Assembly (NCBI GenBank): GCA_022545745.1
Contig: JACZQL010000092.1
Span: 1 to 6,213 of the forward strand
DNA length: 6,213 bases
From: Deltaproteobacteria bacterium
GTDB taxonomy: Bacteria > Desulfobacterota_B > Binatia > UBA9968
Direction of reading: 5' to 3'
Each line of letters begins with the position of its first letter. The first letter of the stretch is position 1. The notes beneath the pieces are model-generated. The model was not told where the DNA came from, did not search any database, and saw nothing but the letters and a program-made list of their open reading frames with translations. The translations under genes were made by a program, and so were the position numbers. Positions 1 through 6,213 of the stretch are shown one piece after another.

Positions 1-723
1 GGAAAACGGACCTCGGGAACGGAAGCCGACGGCACGGCGACTGTCTATGCCTACGACGGGATCGACCGCGAGACGTCCTACGGGCTTGCCGAGGCCGTCA
101 AGATGATCAAGGAAGGCGCCACCGCGAAGTTCGACGAGACCGTGGAATTGGCCGTTCGGTTGGGAGTGGACCCCAGACAGGCTGACCAGAATATTCGGGG
201 GACTGTGCTTCTTCCCCACGGGATGGGTAAGACGGTAAAGGTCCTGGCCTTTGCTAAGGGTGAGAAGGAGAAAGAGGCCCAGGAGGCTGGTGCTGATTTC
301 ATCGGCAGCGATGATCTCGTCAAGAAGATCAGGGAGGGTTGGCTGGAATTCGATAAGGCGGTGGCGACACCGGACATGATGGGAGCGGTTGGGAGGATTG
401 GAAAGATATTGGGCCCGCGGGGTCTCATGCCCAATCCTAAGGCCGGGACGGTTACCCAGGAAATTGGTAAGGCTGTGCGGGAACTCAAGGCAGGCAAGTT
501 GGAATTCAGGGTGGACAAGGCCGGGATTATCCATTTGCCCATCGGTAAAGTCTCTTTTCCCGAGGAGCAGTTGGTGGAAAATGCCAGGACTATTTTAGCT
601 TCCCTGGTGCGCGCCAAACCTGCCTCAGCCAAAGGGAACTACATCCGCGGAGTCGCCCTGTCCGCGACCATGGGACCTGGGATCAAGGTGGATCCGGCAC
701 AGCTGCGATCCATGGCTGCGTAG
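1..723 (+). CDS. rplA: 50S ribosomal protein L1, 5'-truncated by the window edge
   Basis: L1 binds 23S rRNA and forms the mobile L1 stalk that helps release tRNA from the E site. In many bacteria it also represses translation of the rplK-rplA mRNA. The frame is open from base 1 to the TAG at 721-723, giving 240 visible residues. Typical L1 is about 230-235 residues, so only a few N-terminal residues should be missing; the visible 'GKR' matches the usual start region 'MAKRGKR'. The block '[20 protein letters not shown]' begins near visible residue 40. The family signature '[19 protein letters not shown]' begins at residue 133 (base 397), and the end reads '[16 protein letters not shown]'. The ATG at 103 is internal: using it would remove conserved N-terminal sequence. 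Odd point: roughly ten residues after 'GKR' (Gly/Thr/Ala/Asp-rich, bases 10-50) do not look like the usual basic helix. Identity is certain; the start lies outside the window. Confidence 0.97.
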   Translation, partial: GKRTSGTEADGTATVYAYDGIDRETSYGLAEAVKMIKEGATAKFDETVELAVRLGVDPRQADQNIRGTVLLPHGMGKTVKVLAFAKGEKEKEAQEAGADFIGSDDLVKKIREGWLEFDKAVATPDMMGAVGRIGKILGPRGLMPNPKAGTVTQEIGKAVRELKAGKLEFRVDKAGIIHLPIGKVSFPEEQLVENARTILASLVRAKPASAKGNYIRGVALSATMGPGIKVDPAQLRSMAA

Positions 724-736
724 TTTTTTTAAAGAT

Positions 737-743
737 GAGGAGG
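737..743 (+). promoter_or_regulatory. Strong Shine-Dalgarno site for rplJ
   Basis: GAGGAGG is a near-perfect match to the anti-Shine-Dalgarno sequence. It lies 8 bases before the TTA at 752, the codon where homology places the first L10 residue. The spacing is ideal for initiation at 752 and far too long (71 bases) for the first in-frame ATG at 815. This site therefore decides the likely true start of rplJ. Confidence 0.75.
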
Positions 744-751
744 TTGCGGTT

Positions 752-1279
752 TTAAATCGGGAAACAAAAGCTGGGCAGGTAACTGAGGTCCAGGATAAGT
801 TTAAGGCGGCAAAGATGGCAATTGTGACAGAGTACCGTGGTCTTACGGTCACGCAGATGGCTCAGTTACGCCGCGAGATTTACGCAGCCTCAGGCGAGTA
901 CAAGGTAATCAAAAACACCCTGGCACGGCTTGCCCTGAAGGACGGGGTCTTTAGCTCTCTGGAAAACCTGCTTAAGGGTCCCAATGGATGGGTATTTTCC
1001 TACGAAGATCCAGTGAGCCTGACCAAGGCCTTGGTCAAGTTCTCCGAGCAGCACGAGATGCTGAAGATCAAAGGTGGGATGCTGGAGGGCGAGTTCCTGG
1101 AACCGGCCAAGGTGAAAGACCTCGCCAAGATGCCGAGCCGCCAGGAACTCCAAGCCAAACTCCTGGCCCTCATGCAGGCACCTGGGACTCAGCTTGTTCG
1201 ATTGATCCAGGAGCCTGGGGCAAGGGTGGCTCGCCTATTAGAAACGATACGAAAAACGAAGTCAGAACAGCAGAGTTGA
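752..1279 (+). CDS. rplJ: 50S ribosomal protein L10 (start codon anomalous)
   Basis: L10 binds the GTPase-associated region of 23S rRNA with L11, and its C-terminal helix carries L7/L12 dimers, forming the stalk that recruits elongation factors. Seen: 175 codons from 752 to the TGA at 1277-1279, matching the usual length of about 165-178. 'NRETKAGQVTEVQDKFKAAK' (residues 2-21) is the typical L10 N-terminus, followed by 'EYRGLTV' (27-33) and 'EYKVIKNTLARLA' (49-61). The C-terminal helix contains an 11-residue tandem repeat at residues 143-164. The start is a problem: from 722 to 814 this frame has no ATG, GTG, TTG, CTG, ATT, ATC or ATA. I chose TTA at 752 because homology and the Shine-Dalgarno at 737-743 both point there; TTG mutated or misread as TTA is the simplest explanation. 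A strict start-codon rule would give ATG 815 (154 residues), lacking the first helix. The gene lies 28 bases after rplA and 32 before rplL. Identity is certain; the 5' end is uncertain. Confidence 0.93.
   Translation, partial: LNRETKAGQVTEVQDKFKAAKMAIVTEYRGLTVTQMAQLRREIYAASGEYKVIKNTLARLALKDGVFSSLENLLKGPNGWVFSYEDPVSLTKALVKFSEQHEMLKIKGGMLEGEFLEPAKVKDLAKMPSRQELQAKLLALMQAPGTQLVRLIQEPGARVARLLETIRKTKSEQQS
1178..1243 (+). repeat. Tandem 11-residue repeat in the L10 C-terminal helix
   Basis: Bases 1178-1210 encode APGTQLVRLIQ and bases 1211-1243 encode EPGARVARLLE, two adjacent copies with the pattern x-P-G-x-x-(L/V)-x-R-L-(I/L)-(Q/E). The copies also share DNA words (CCTGGG in both, with CAG codons nearby). 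They lie in helix alpha-8 of L10, where each segment of roughly this length is known to bind one L7/L12 dimer. The repeat therefore looks like an added dimer-binding segment. The functional reading is inference. Confidence 0.6.
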
Positions 1280-1311
1280 TATTTTCAATCCGTTAAAGGG
1301 GGAAAACGTTT

Positions 1312-1689
1312 ATGGAAGCAGTGAGTCGTGACCAGGTAAAGGATTTCATCAAAAACATGAGCCTCTTGGAGGCCGCTGGACTGGTCAAGGAGTTGGAAGA
1401 GGAACTGGGTGTCAGCGCGGCGGCTCCCGTGGCCGTAGCGGCGGCGCCTGCAGCTGCGGAAGCTGTTGCAGAGGAGCAGACCGAGTTCAACGCCATCCTG
1501 ACCGATGCAGGGGAGAAGAAGATCCAGGTCATCAAAGCGGTTCGTGAGCTGACCAGTTTAGGTTTGAAGGAGGCGAAGGACCTAGTGGACGGGGCTCCCA
1601 AGCCAGTGAAGGAAGGGGTGCCCAAGGAAGAGGCGGAGACCGTCAAGAAAAAGATCGAAGACGTGGGAGGCAAAGTCGAAATCAAATAA
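1312..1689 (+). CDS. rplL: 50S ribosomal protein L7/L12
   Basis: L7/L12 is the multi-copy stalk protein. Its N-terminus dimerises and binds L10, and its C-terminal domain recruits and stimulates EF-Tu, EF-G, IF2 and RF3. The 125-residue product is of normal family length (about 120-128). Residues 1-34 form the dimerisation helices ('[22 protein letters not shown]'-like core). Residues 35-53 are the Ala/Pro/Val-rich flexible hinge. Residues 57-125 are the globular domain, with '[20 protein letters not shown]' at 69-88, '[13 protein letters not shown]' at 91-103 and the end 'GGKVEIK'. Start ATG 1312 is preceded by AAAGGGGGA at 1295-1303, about 9 bases upstream, and stop TAA is at 1687-1689. It follows rplJ by 32 bases, which fits co-translation of the L10-L12 complex. 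Nothing in it is unusual. The hinge is repetitive, as expected for the family. Confidence 0.98.
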   Translation: MEAVSRDQVKDFIKNMSLLEAAGLVKELEEELGVSAAAPVAVAAAPAAAEAVAEEQTEFNAILTDAGEKKIQVIKAVRELTSLGLKEAKDLVDGAPKPVKEGVPKEEAETVKKKIEDVGGKVEIK

Positions 1690-1707
1690 GCGTCCGGCGC
1701 GTGATTC

Positions 1708-1759
1708 GTTTGTCGTCATGGGGAGGAGCGGTTCCGCCCGCCTCATCATTCAAACAAAC
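1708..1759 (+). other. Imperfect stem-loop in the rplL-rpoB spacer (possible attenuator or RNA-processing site)
   Basis: The spacer folds on paper into a two-part hairpin. GTTTGT (1708-1713) pairs with ACAAAC (1754-1759). Inside an internal loop, ATGGGG (1718-1723) pairs with CCTCAT (1741-1746) with one G-U pair, and GCG (1728-1730) can pair with CGC (1735-1737) around a 4-base loop. No U tract follows, so it is not a standard intrinsic terminator. In E. coli the same spacer holds a partial attenuator and an RNase III processing site that lower rpoBC expression relative to rplJL. A similar role here is inference from position and foldability only. Confidence 0.4.
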
Positions 1760-1783
1760 CGGTTATAACGAAGAGGAGTCATA

Positions 1784-6213
<4,430 letters not shown>

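Noticed and set aside
690..730. Hairpin at the rplA 3' end followed by a T7 run, as an intrinsic terminator
   Set aside because: The best stem (690-711) ends 12 bases before the T run at 724-730, and the nearer stem (700-703/715-718) has only 4 pairs. This does not fit a terminator, and rplJ follows immediately.
735..755. Six-codon reading frame ATG...TAA (MRRLRF) just before rplJ, as a possible leader peptide
   Set aside because: It has no Shine-Dalgarno of its own (T-rich sequence precedes it), and its bases are simply the rplJ ribosome binding site. It most likely arises by chance.
988..1296. Forward open frame of 102 codons overlapping rplJ
   Set aside because: The product is low-complexity and Gly/Arg/Pro-rich with no family resemblance. 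It is a frame shadow of rplJ.
1761..1770. GGTTATAACG containing TATAAC, as a -10 box for an rpoB promoter
   Set aside because: No TTGACA-like sequence lies 16-18 bases upstream; CCTCAT or nearby words do not match. The palindrome could be chance.

Overview
This window is a piece of the conserved ribosomal stalk and RNA polymerase gene cluster. All genes are on the + strand in the order rplA (5' end cut off), rplJ, rplL, rpoB, rpoC (3' end cut off). No mobile element, CRISPR array, tRNA or rRNA gene, or unfamiliar gene is visible. The dense, co-directional layout, with gaps of 28, 32, 94 and 17 bases, suggests one operon or a nested set of transcripts that normally begins further upstream with rplK, outside this window.

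The organism looks like a Gram-negative bacterium of the former Deltaproteobacteria (Desulfobacterota-like). The beta subunit reads like a proteobacterial or deltaproteobacterial RpoB: it is 1370 residues long, carries large insertions in the lobe and before the active-site lysine region, and has the '[11 protein letters not shown]' and '[17 protein letters not shown]' signatures. Coding GC looks moderate to fairly high. This placement rests on remembered family patterns, not on a search. A genus cannot be named.

Region by region: 1-723 is ribosomal protein L1 without its first few codons. Positions 724-751 are a short gap with a strong Shine-Dalgarno sequence. Positions 752-1279 are ribosomal protein L10, whose homology-supported first codon is TTA rather than a usable start. 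Positions 1312-1689 are L7/L12. Positions 1690-1783 are the only spacer of any size and hold an imperfect stem-loop without a U tract. Positions 1784-5896 are RNA polymerase beta. From 5914 to the window end is the N-terminal 100 residues of beta' with its zinc ribbon.

The genes act together in the usual way. L1 forms the L1 stalk at the E site. L10 anchors L7/L12 dimers to form the factor-recruiting stalk. Beta and beta' form the catalytic core of transcription. The most interesting details are the missing rplJ start codon, an 11-residue tandem repeat in the L10 C-terminal helix that predicts three L12 dimers per ribosome, the lack of room for an L10 leader, and an unusual L1 N-terminus. I did not find evidence of a previously undescribed system.
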